This document shows, one piece after another, positions 28,264 to 36,023 of a DNA stretch of 46,147 bases. Each line of letters begins with the position of its first letter. The first letter of the stretch is position 1. Under the pieces are notes generated by a model, which saw nothing but the letters and a program-made list of their open reading frames with translations, was not told where the DNA came from and made no database searches. The DNA is from a virus, in IMG/VR virus record IMGVR_UViG_3300017752_000026, positions 1 through 46,147 of that record. The stretch is one strand, 5' to 3'. Position numbers and translations under genes: made by a program.

Positions 28264-29043
28264 TTACGATTCAGTAAGTGTAGCAGCAGTTGATGTTACG
28301 TCATCAGCACCTGTTGCACTGATAACACAACGATACTTGTTAGTGCCAAGACCTGTGTTGTCTGAAATATTCAAAGTAGCTGTTGTTGCTGTAGAGTATA
28401 CACCGCCATTTGAGATGTTACCAAACGACCCTGTGCCGCCTGTCTGCAACTGCCACTGGAAGGTCTGTGTGCCACCCGTGCCAGAAATTGTAGAAACTAC
28501 TGCAAATGTTACTGCATCACCTGTAGCTGAAGTGTCATCAGCTGGCTGTGAGGTAATACTGATCAAGAAGTCTTCAAACTCTGTATCTTCAGCGTCACCA
28601 GTAATGCCGTTTTTCGACAATGCTACGAGTGTTTCTGAAATTTTACGAGAACCGTTAGTGCGGACGTGAACCCAACCAGCATGACCAGCACCAATGTCTG
28701 GGTTAGCTGCCATTTCGTTTTCGTCAACGCCGAAAACTGTTTCAGAGGTAAAACCACCAACTGAATTGGATTTGATCAGACCACTTGGCTTTTCACTTAA
28801 TGTGTAAGCAGCACCAGCACTTTGAGCAACAATAGCTGTTCCTGGAGCATCAGCATTTACAACTGTAGCAGCTGTATTTGAAGCAATTGCTGTAATTCTG
28901 AAATCAATAGAGTTAGCAGTAAGGACATCCCCTACTTTTGCTTCTGTAGTAAAGGCAGTAGATGTGCCTGTCACAGCCCCAGCTGTTGACAAAGCAATCG
29001 TGCCTGTCGACGTTTTATCGTCTGTTTTTCCCCAACCTGACAT
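28264..29043 (-). CDS. Virion structural protein with Ig-like domain
   Basis: The 259-residue protein begins MSGWGKTDDKTSTGTIALST and has a long beta-rich N-terminal part, a conserved-looking middle (AGWVHVRTNGSRKISETLVA) and a C-terminal Ig-like domain (QPADDTSATGDAVTFAVVST, TFQWQLQ, YRCVISATGADDVTSTAATL) with the tryptophan and Y-x-C of the fold. Ig-like domains decorate the capsids and tails of tailed phages. The late promoter at 29082-29089 and an AAGGAGAGAAAA ribosome site make this a strongly expressed late gene. Confidence 0.82.
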   Translation of the reverse strand: MSGWGKTDDKTSTGTIALSTAGAVTGTSTAFTTEAKVGDVLTANSIDFRITAIASNTAATVVNADAPGTAIVAQSAGAAYTLSEKPSGLIKSNSVGGFTSETVFGVDENEMAANPDIGAGHAGWVHVRTNGSRKISETLVALSKNGITGDAEDTEFEDFLISITSQPADDTSATGDAVTFAVVSTISGTGGTQTFQWQLQTGGTGSFGNISNGGVYSTATTATLNISDNTGLGTNKYRCVISATGADDVTSTAATLTES

Positions 29044-29073
29044 TTTTCTCTCCTTGTAAGGGTTTCTTTTTAA

Positions 29074-30825
29074 TTACTTGTTATTTATATGACTCTGGAA
29101 CGTATCGTGTGAATCGTGACCACTATGCATCTTTTCGCGATCAGCAGGTTTAGACGATTGATATTTCGTCATAAACTTATGCGCATCAGCTTTAGAAACT
29201 TTATGCTCTTTGCCATCTTTAAATTTGACTGGCTTACCGATTGATACAGCTTTACGAAGCTGCATTACGATGTGACCACCATGACGTTCTTCACCAGCTT
29301 TAGTGCCAGTATGAGTTGTCTTCTTATCTTTTTTAAGAGGAGCCATGCCTTTACTATCAGAGCGCATCGCACGGCGAGCGTCAGAACGAGCATCTTCTTT
29401 GATTCCTGGGTCAGTTGCCTTTTCGCGGCTGGCTACTTTCCTAGCAATCCGAGCAGCTTTACGAGCAGCTTTAGCGCGCATGTCCTCAGAATCACCGTAA
29501 CCTTCATCGACAGTTTCTTCATTGGCTGTCTTTACAGTATATTTGCCGCCAACTTTATCGATCATGTTGCCACGTTTAGCGTGATCATCGGCTTTTGCTT
29601 TTGTCATAACACGCGAGTCATTTTTGTGTGTGCCATCTTTAGTATGATACTGAACGATGTGTGTTTTATCTTCTTCGTTCACAGCATCCTCAGCATATAC
29701 AGCACCCTTCTTGACCATACGCTCGGCAGCTTTAGCTGTCGTCATCTTTACACGTTGTGTCTTAGGGCTGGCAACCATAGTATCTTTGGCGGCTGGCTTC
29801 TTCTTGAATGTTTTAAGACCTGTGCCTTTTTCACCAGACTTTTGTTGGTAATCAATACGGCTCATAGCACCTTCGTTTACACCCTCACTCATGCTAGATG
29901 TGTAATTCTTTTCATGGTGTGCATGATACGCTTTATGTGCAGCAGAATTATGGCCACCCAAGTGTTTATTGACAAAATCTTTATGAATTTTATGTGAATC
30001 TGGGTGACCTATTGAGCCAGCATTATAATTGCCTTCATGCTCACCATTTTTATGTATAGCATCAGCAACTTTTTGACCATGCTTTTTAACATTTGCAGCA
30101 TGTGCCTTTTTAATTGGACCATTACCAGACTCGCCAGTTTGTCTATCAACGTGCAGTGCAACCATCTTAGCAGCAGATTTCGCGATTTCACTTTCATAGA
30201 TAACTTCTTCGTTCTTAGCAGAGTGAGCACCGTCGACTTTAGTGAAGAATGCTTTCTTCTCGTCGTCTGACATATCTTTCAGTGACTTACCAGTTTTCTT
30301 CAGCATGGCTGCAAACTTGGCTTTATAGGAGCTGGACAGATTGTCTTCAGCAGGTGATTCTTCAGACATAGTTTCTTCTCCAACTTTCTTAACAGTGTGA
30401 GGCATTTTCTTACGCATACGATCAGCGATGCCCATGTTTTTAAATGCTTTTTGGCTTGCTTCCTTATCAGAGCGAGCCTTGACAGTCGTGCCGCCTTCGC
30501 CTTTGATTCCTACTGAGTAATTACCATACTCATCGAGCTGTTCGGTATCCTCAGTTTGATAGCGATTTTTCTGAGTATGTTGTTTGGCTTTTTGGAAAAC
30601 TGTATCATCGCCAGTCACAATAAACATCATAGACTGAACAACCTTATTTACAGCGTCGCGCTCTTGAGGATTCATTGTTTTACCAGCTTGTAGTTTAGCC
30701 AGACCTCTGTGGAGCATAGGAAGTTGGGCTGGTGACATCAAACCTTGACGAACCAACTGATCAAGTTTTTTCATATTGACGTTGGCTTCGCTGAGTTTGT
30801 TGCGAATCTCTTTTTCGATAGACAT
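29074..30825 (-). CDS. Large basic virion/internal head protein
   Basis: Start at the ATG at 30825 (MSIEKEIRNKLSEANVN), because AAGGAGATAAAA precedes it and the late promoter at 30846-30853 would put the longer start (30843) at the transcript end. The 583-residue product is low-complexity, lysine- and histidine-rich, with many helical basic stretches (AHAANVKKHGQKVADAIHKN, MRAKAARKAARIARKVASRE) and acidic breaks with NEE/YE/DE elements. L-S-E-A near residue 12-15 and several later L/I-x-E sites resemble prohead-protease cuts. It is likely a capsid-internal, DNA-binding protein made as a precursor, of a kind common in marine T4-like phages. Confidence 0.72.
   Translation of the reverse strand: MSIEKEIRNKLSEANVNMKKLDQLVRQGLMSPAQLPMLHRGLAKLQAGKTMNPQERDAVNKVVQSMMFIVTGDDTVFQKAKQHTQKNRYQTEDTEQLDEYGNYSVGIKGEGGTTVKARSDKEASQKAFKNMGIADRMRKKMPHTVKKVGEETMSEESPAEDNLSSSYKAKFAAMLKKTGKSLKDMSDDEKKAFFTKVDGAHSAKNEEVIYESEIAKSAAKMVALHVDRQTGESGNGPIKKAHAANVKKHGQKVADAIHKNGEHEGNYNAGSIGHPDSHKIHKDFVNKHLGGHNSAAHKAYHAHHEKNYTSSMSEGVNEGAMSRIDYQQKSGEKGTGLKTFKKKPAAKDTMVASPKTQRVKMTTAKAAERMVKKGAVYAEDAVNEEDKTHIVQYHTKDGTHKNDSRVMTKAKADDHAKRGNMIDKVGGKYTVKTANEETVDEGYGDSEDMRAKAARKAARIARKVASREKATDPGIKEDARSDARRAMRSDSKGMAPLKKDKKTTHTGTKAGEERHGGHIVMQLRKAVSIGKPVKFKDGKEHKVSKADAHKFMTKYQSSKPADREKMHSGHDSHDTFQSHINNK
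29082..29089 (-). promoter_or_regulatory. T4-type late promoter (TATAAATA)
   Basis: A perfect TATAAATA on the minus strand, about 40 bases before the structural gene at 28264-29043 and inside the end of the gene at 29074-30825. Confidence 0.8.
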
Positions 30826-30845
30826 TTTTATCTCCTTGTTCATAT

Positions 30846-30853
30846 TATTTATA
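30846..30853 (-). promoter_or_regulatory. T4-type late promoter (TATAAATA)
   Basis: A perfect TATAAATA on the minus strand with transcription expected near 30840, followed by AAGGAGATAAAA and the ATG at 30825. It decides the start of the internal head protein. Confidence 0.82.
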
Positions 30854-30859
30854 AAAGGA

Positions 30860-31384
30860 TCAACTTATAAGTAAATGAACCCTATCTGTAACACCTGCAT
30901 TATAGACAAAATGTTGTTCTTGTGTGTTTACTAGATAAAAATGCGGCATCGCCTTCATATGATAAGATATTAGCTTATCTTCCTTGTGAAATATGTAACT
31001 ATCGGGGTTAGTTTGAATCACAAAATGTAATCTTTTATTAGCATCGCTATGCATTTTCAACCCAGTTTGAGTTGCTTGTGTCATGTATCTGACTCGACCA
31101 AGAGGAAATCCTGTCAATTCACATATTCTTTCACACACAAATTTCGTATATCTTGGTGTTTGGTCGTTCCAAGTATTGAATGCGGTATCAAATAAACCTC
31201 GATGAGTTAATCCACCCTCTGAATCCCACCACTTATTTTCAGTGACAGTATGGCGATGTCTGAGACCTATTTGTTTGTATGACTCTTGCGGAGACCATCC
31301 CGAAAGTTCTTTACATATTCGATAGTCATCGACCATTTGGTCAATGTCAACATCTAGTTGATTCATTGTTCTCAAAAAACTCAT
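30860..31384 (-). CDS. Aspartyl/asparaginyl beta-hydroxylase-like oxygenase
   Basis: The 174-residue protein carries the Asp/Asn-hydroxylase core: H112-x-D114 in KMHSDANKRLHFVIQTN, then FYLVNTQEQHFVYNAGVTDR with distal H158, and R168 in DRVHLLI for 2-oxoglutarate. R-L-H-x-x-I-x-T-N is a close match to PF05118-type enzymes. The gene is coupled by ATGA to two B12-type radical SAM genes and a sulfotransferase, in a block set inside late virion genes. A shared substrate, perhaps a virion protein or a cell-surface glycan, is an inference. Confidence 0.78.
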   Translation of the reverse strand: MSFLRTMNQLDVDIDQMVDDYRICKELSGWSPQESYKQIGLRHRHTVTENKWWDSEGGLTHRGLFDTAFNTWNDQTPRYTKFVCERICELTGFPLGRVRYMTQATQTGLKMHSDANKRLHFVIQTNPDSYIFHKEDKLISYHMKAMPHFYLVNTQEQHFVYNAGVTDRVHLLIS

Positions 31385-32940
31385 AGCGATAACTTCGCCT
31401 CTTTATAATTATCTAAAAATTCTCTAATTGGTTCATACTCTGGTAACGGTTGCCCTACTATATCAGATATCTCACCAAAAGATTTTTTAGCAAAGGTCTT
31501 CCAATATGGTATATACCAATTCGATACACCCTGATGTGGTATGAATTCATTATTGAACCTCTGAGACCATTCTAATAAATCAAAGAAGTTCATACCGATC
31601 CTATCGTTTTTCCAAAAGAATGGGCGACTGGCTCTAAAATTGACATCTTTCATTCTATTAATAGCTTCGATGTTTTCAGGTGTCCTCGGTAAGTGAGAAG
31701 GAAACCATTCTTCTAGCGACACATCAGACTCTATATATCCAAGTTCTTCATAATTGTAAGATAGCGGCGGTAATTTCGACATGCTATCTGATGTATGTCC
31801 CTTTGGTTGAATTAGCAATGGGTTAATATAAACCGATTGCCCTCTCCAATGATTGAATAACCAATCTTTAGTCTCATTCAGAGACTCCCATGTGTCGTAA
31901 GGAAGTCCTGATATGAGTGACATCGTTGTCTTATATATAGGTGCGTTTTTGTTGAAATATTCTCGCATCTCTAACAGACCTTCGCGTAGTCTATTTTTAG
32001 CCATACCTTTATGAACCCACTTAGCGGATTTTTCATTGAAGGATTCAATACCGTAATGGTGAGATGTAAACCCCATGGCAATCATATGTTCCCACTGTTC
32101 AGGTTTAGCAACAGCGATATCACCGCGAGCGAAACCTGTTATGAATGGCTTGAATGGCAACTTCTTAGTTACATCTGCATACTTACGCAACTTCTCAGTA
32201 TAATCGTTTGTAGTCTCATCTCCAGATATGTAATTGGTGACACCGAAATTATCATAGTTATATCTCAACTCGTCTTCCCAGCATTGAGCAGTTCGAGTAT
32301 AATCTTTTGTCACACCCAATGCAGGGGCAGCACAAAACTTACACTTAAAAACACAACCCCTAGAAAATTCTGCATTCAAAAATTCATCAGGTTGTATGAA
32401 GTCTCGCTCTTGATATCTGGTAGGTAATTCTTCTTTTGGATATGCCTTATAAAAATGAAGAGCATCTATGACCTGCAATTCTTCGCCATTCAAATTGATA
32501 TGTTTACTGATAATTGGTCTCTTACCAGAACCGTGCAACCAATTTAGAAGTTCAACGATTGCATACTCACCCCAACCTTGGATATAATAATCTGCCTTAA
32601 ATTCTTCGACAGTTGTTACGATTGGACCACCTGCGATAATTGTGATATCAGGGTATTTTTCTTTGACCCACTCGAGAAATGGGTTCATGTGTTGTGCCCA
32701 TAATGCTTGAAACAAAGAACTCACACCCAGAAACTTTGTCCCCTTATTATACCTCATCGTCCAGAGTAGTTTTAATTCCTCAACGGTAAAGTGTGGGACA
32801 AAGTCTATAACCTCTACGTCCCACCCAATAGCACGTAAATGTGTAGCGATCTTATGCCCACCATAAGAACGTTTTGGATCTGCTAGGATCGATTCGGGAG
32901 TGTAGCCAGTATGTTCATACAACTGACCACTAAAGATCAT
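31381..32940 (-). CDS. B12-type radical SAM protein, paralog 1
   Basis: Start at the ATG at 32940 (MIFSGQLYEHTGYTPESILA), which forms ATGA with the stop of paralog 2. In the 519-residue product the N-terminal Rossmann region has TKFLGVSSLFQAL, ITIIAGGPIVTTVEEF and YIQGWGEYAIVELL. The radical SAM cluster motif is C-V-F-K-C-K-F-C after EFSRG. Then come SGDETTND, YGIESFNEKSAKWVHKGM and LISGLPYDTWESLNE. It is paralogous to 32937-34556 and 10505-12052. Q-E-R-D-F-I-Q-P-D/T-E before the cluster is shared with paralog 2, so those two are the closest pair and probably arose by tandem duplication. Confidence 0.82.
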   Translation of the reverse strand: MIFSGQLYEHTGYTPESILADPKRSYGGHKIATHLRAIGWDVEVIDFVPHFTVEELKLLWTMRYNKGTKFLGVSSLFQALWAQHMNPFLEWVKEKYPDITIIAGGPIVTTVEEFKADYYIQGWGEYAIVELLNWLHGSGKRPIISKHINLNGEELQVIDALHFYKAYPKEELPTRYQERDFIQPDEFLNAEFSRGCVFKCKFCAAPALGVTKDYTRTAQCWEDELRYNYDNFGVTNYISGDETTNDYTEKLRKYADVTKKLPFKPFITGFARGDIAVAKPEQWEHMIAMGFTSHHYGIESFNEKSAKWVHKGMAKNRLREGLLEMREYFNKNAPIYKTTMSLISGLPYDTWESLNETKDWLFNHWRGQSVYINPLLIQPKGHTSDSMSKLPPLSYNYEELGYIESDVSLEEWFPSHLPRTPENIEAINRMKDVNFRASRPFFWKNDRIGMNFFDLLEWSQRFNNEFIPHQGVSNWYIPYWKTFAKKSFGEISDIVGQPLPEYEPIREFLDNYKEAKLSL

Positions 32941-34556
32941 ACCGTGATCCATGATAGCTTCTTCAGTTTGTAGTTTTCAATAAAGGCATTTCGTTTATCG
33001 TCATTCTCTTTGTAACGGGGATCGTTTGTCAACTCGTAACCTGTCATATTGATTACGTCATTCAAATCATAAACGCCGAACGTCGTCCATCTATGAAAAT
33101 TCCAAGACAAACATTTTTGGGAGTGGACGAAACCATTCCTAGTAATATCTGCATAATATTTAGCTTGAATCTTGGTTGCTTCCCAAAAATTCATGATGTC
33201 TGTTTCCCACGCCATCGGGACAGCATGTTTCTTTTTATATTCTTCAGGGAATCGACCTACATGTTGGAAGTGAGTTTTGACTTGTTCTCTGATCAGTTCA
33301 GGGATTTGATTGTAATCAATATTCCAATCATCTACATTACCTTCTCTATATAATCCCGAAGATACTGCTGTTCTATCAAACTCAGAACTGTTCTCGGCAT
33401 AGATCGAATCATGTGACGTGGAAATAAACAATGGTGTTATAGCTATAGACTCATTGGGCATATTTTTCTGTAGCCAATTGATGCCATCATCGAAAGATTC
33501 TTCGGTCTCATTCGGTAATCCAGCGATGAGACTTGATGTTGACCGATACTTGTTATTATATTTGAGGAAAGATTCTCTACAATCCACCAACCCTTGCTTC
33601 AGGCGATCTACATTTAATCCTTTACCGATAGACTTAGCAGCGTCTTGATGAAATGACTCGATACCATAGAAGTGACCCCATAGACCCATCCGCTGCATAT
33701 TTTCCCAGTCGTTTTGTCTTGTTACAACTAGATCTGCGCGAGTGTATCCTGTCATATTCAAGTCATAACCTAGATCATCAACTACATTAGCAATACCGAG
33801 TAATTTTTCGGAACTGTCGTTGACAGTCTCATCAGCAATGGTATAACTCACCGTTCCCCATTGTTCATAATTTCGTTTGAGTTCATCATGTATATTGAGC
33901 ATATCCCGTTCAAAGTTACCCTTCATACCAATCAAATTATATTGACAGAATTTACATTTAAACTTACAGCCTCTAGCAAATTCTAAATTCAACCATTCTG
34001 TTGGTTGTATGAAGTCTCTTTCTTGATACCTTACTTGTAAATCTTTACACGGATACGCTGGGTGATGTGTATCCGAGCGTATGAGTTTTTTCATTCCAAG
34101 GTCAGTCTCGACTTCTTGGATGACGGGGTTTCCGTTACTATTTGTTAGCTTCTTGAGTAATTCCAGCAAACCATACTCGCCATAACCTGTGATATAATAA
34201 TCAAGATCAATGGGCATCATAGTGCTGAGGTTCTTTGAACCTCCTAACAGTGCTATGTCAGGATAGTTATCTCGCAACCATTGTAATTTTTTAGAAAGTT
34301 TGGCGGCATTCTTGGGAGTGTATGAAAACATAAAACTAACACCGATGAATACAGTATCAGATGTTACTCTAGATTCTATGAATTCTTCAAACTCGTCGTC
34401 GTCCCATTCATTGATGTAGTCACAAACCTCGATATCCCAACCTTCTTCACGCAAAAAAGATGCAATACGATACGCACCTGCAGCCCTCTTCATTGAAGTC
34501 CGTTCAGGCTCCAGTAGAGTCAGCTCCTCGTATCCACCTAGTAATATTCCGTGCAT
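32937..34556 (-). CDS. B12-type radical SAM protein, paralog 2
   Basis: The 539-residue product starts MHGILLGGYEELTLLEPERT. Its N-terminal domain shows VFIGVSFMFSYTPKNAAKLS, IALLGGSKNLSTMMP and YYITGYGEYGLLELL. The cluster motif is C-K-F-K-C-K-F-C in EFARGCKFKCKFCQYN, followed by IADETVNDSSEKL, YGIESFHQDAAKSIGKGL and SLIAGLPNETEESFDDG. The neighbouring genes are a sulfotransferase (TAATG coupling) and paralog 1. No D-x-H-x-x-G cobalamin motif is seen in any of the three, so cofactor use has to be tested. Confidence 0.82.
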   Translation of the reverse strand: MHGILLGGYEELTLLEPERTSMKRAAGAYRIASFLREEGWDIEVCDYINEWDDDEFEEFIESRVTSDTVFIGVSFMFSYTPKNAAKLSKKLQWLRDNYPDIALLGGSKNLSTMMPIDLDYYITGYGEYGLLELLKKLTNSNGNPVIQEVETDLGMKKLIRSDTHHPAYPCKDLQVRYQERDFIQPTEWLNLEFARGCKFKCKFCQYNLIGMKGNFERDMLNIHDELKRNYEQWGTVSYTIADETVNDSSEKLLGIANVVDDLGYDLNMTGYTRADLVVTRQNDWENMQRMGLWGHFYGIESFHQDAAKSIGKGLNVDRLKQGLVDCRESFLKYNNKYRSTSSLIAGLPNETEESFDDGINWLQKNMPNESIAITPLFISTSHDSIYAENSSEFDRTAVSSGLYREGNVDDWNIDYNQIPELIREQVKTHFQHVGRFPEEYKKKHAVPMAWETDIMNFWEATKIQAKYYADITRNGFVHSQKCLSWNFHRWTTFGVYDLNDVINMTGYELTNDPRYKENDDKRNAFIENYKLKKLSWITV

Positions 34557-35287
34557 TAAATCAAGTCTCTTAGTGTATCCCTCACCTTTGGGTAATATTC
34601 TTCAAATAGTTGTTTGACTTCTGCAGCATTCTCGATATGCTCATATGGGTCATCGGGCAACACCTTAACATTTTTACCTGCATCATCTTTAGGAATATCA
34701 TCATAGTCCATTTTGATGTATTCAAATTCTGGTAGCTGACTTTCGTAGTCTAGTTCAGTGTGGACTGTTTGGAAAATATATCTCCTCATCCGACTAATGT
34801 CAACAAATAATTTGTTTTCGTTTTTACTGTAACGCCAATTATCATTTGTCTTTGCAAAGTAGTAACTGATCAGCCTCTTTTCAAAGTCTCTGTCGAGGCG
34901 AATAAACTTGAAATTGTGTTCTTGTAGGATAGAGATGGTTTTTTCTAACCCCAAGAAAATGTATTGCTCGCCATAAAAGAAGCGACATGATAGTGGTTGG
35001 AAGTTGTCAGCTTGTGATAGTAAACCTATCTTACGATAAACCTCTTCCCAAAAATTCACCGACTGAAACTCACCAGCACCATAATCTCTATCGTTAGAAA
35101 TTATAGTGTCGCCTTCTAAATAGACTTCAGTATCTCTGATTGAAAATGGATGAAACAACTCTCCCAATTTGGCAGAGTCGCCATAGACTTCGTTGAGGTG
35201 TTTGTGTATTTGGTATTCTAAGAGGTGACTACCAGTTCTCGGCATACCGAACACACACCATCGATGGTGTTTCAAATTGTCAATCAT
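34556..35287 (-). CDS. PAPS-dependent sulfotransferase family protein
   Basis: I start at the ATG at 35287 (MIDNLKHHRWCVFGMPRTGS); an ATG at 35335 would overlap the DUF5872-like gene by 31 bases. F-G-M-P-R-T-G-S-H-L-L is the 5'-phosphosulfate binding loop. FKFIRLDRDFEKRLISYYFA holds the R-x4-x-R-S/L-x-S/Y-like element of the 3'-phosphate site, and a late YIKMDYDDI precedes the C-terminal helix. The 243-residue size fits bacterial and phage sulfotransferases that move sulfate from PAPS to sugars or tyrosine. Stop and the radical SAM start share TAATG. The acceptor is unknown. Confidence 0.78.
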   Translation of the reverse strand: MIDNLKHHRWCVFGMPRTGSHLLEYQIHKHLNEVYGDSAKLGELFHPFSIRDTEVYLEGDTIISNDRDYGAGEFQSVNFWEEVYRKIGLLSQADNFQPLSCRFFYGEQYIFLGLEKTISILQEHNFKFIRLDRDFEKRLISYYFAKTNDNWRYSKNENKLFVDISRMRRYIFQTVHTELDYESQLPEFEYIKMDYDDIPKDDAGKNVKVLPDDPYEHIENAAEVKQLFEEYYPKVRDTLRDLI

Positions 35288-35304
35288 AATATAGTTATTT
35301 AGGT

Positions 35305-35919
35305 CTAGTTTTCGACCTTTGCGCCACCACGCCATTGTTTACATGACCAATAACGAGCTTTCGTTTTTGGTCCAGGATTGTCGCAATTGTGTCGAGCACG
35401 GAAGTTTTTGCGGCGATTAGGATCGTCGCGTTTGATTTCCATATTCGGATCACCGAAGCGGACTACTTTAATCTTCTTCGTTGATGGGTCACGAACATAT
35501 ACCTTAAACTTTTTGTTAGGATTCTCAGAGGTGCGGATGATATTATTCAGCTTCACACCCTTCTTTTCGCCATCCTCCATGATGGTTACTTCTTCCTGAA
35601 TCTCATCCTCGGCACAATTACCACAGCACTGATCAGTGCCGCAATTAGTATGCTCTAGGTCTTCTAGAAACTTCTCATCGTCGTGCTCAGTGTGGGCAAG
35701 GTCAGTATCGTGGTTAAGTCCACCCTTTTTCTTCTTGGTAATAAAGGCATTGACACGAGCATGTCCCCATTGCTGAGGGGTAGTTCCTGGACGGTGACCA
35801 GTTTTCCAAGCAGCAACACCACGGTTGTAAACTTTACGGAGCGTGGCTACAGAGATGCCTGACTTCTTAGACTTATCAGCCATAGCACCTTCGATTAGAA
35901 CGTCATTAAAACTTTTCAT
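35305..35919 (-). CDS. DUF5872-like protein with capsid-targeting-like N-terminus
   Basis: The 204-residue protein begins M-K-S-F-N-D-V-L-I-E-G-A, close to the T4 internal-protein targeting peptide cut after glutamate 10. Next is the DUF5872-type block VATLRKVYNRGVAAWKTGHR, TTPQQWGHARVNAFITKKKK, then a cysteine-rich acidic patch (TNCGTDQCCGNCAEDE). The C-terminal domain is basic (RDDPNRRKNFRARHNCDNPG, KARYWSCKQW), repeating a second motif known from marine phage proteins. It is likely packed in the capsid. It shares ATGA with the 35-aa gene upstream. Confidence 0.75.
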   Translation of the reverse strand: MKSFNDVLIEGAMADKSKKSGISVATLRKVYNRGVAAWKTGHRPGTTPQQWGHARVNAFITKKKKGGLNHDTDLAHTEHDDEKFLEDLEHTNCGTDQCCGNCAEDEIQEEVTIMEDGEKKGVKLNNIIRTSENPNKKFKVYVRDPSTKKIKVVRFGDPNMEIKRDDPNRRKNFRARHNCDNPGPKTKARYWSCKQWRGGAKVEN

Positions 35920-36023
35920 TTTTTCTTTCCCTTACTACCAATGATAGTATTGTTCTTCCAGAGCCGCTCCATCGCATCAGCTTTCTTAACTTGCTTGAGT
36001 TTTGGCTTCGGTAATTTCTTCAT
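35916..36023 (-). CDS. Basic peptide, 35 aa
   Basis: ATG at 36023-36021 overlaps the TAA of the polyprotein gene (TAATG), and the TGA at 35918-35916 overlaps the next ATG (ATGA). The product (MKKLPKPKLKQVKKADAMER...) is very basic (KGKKK end). Coupling at both ends makes it convincing despite its size. A DNA- or capsid-binding peptide is possible. Confidence 0.6.
   Translation of the reverse strand: MKKLPKPKLKQVKKADAMERLWKNNTIIGSKGKKK

Noticed and set aside
29272-29997. Long plus-strand open frame of 241 codons
   Set aside because: It is the mirror of the lysine- and histidine-rich internal head protein; it has no ribosome site or promoter, and the protein is low in domain-like character.
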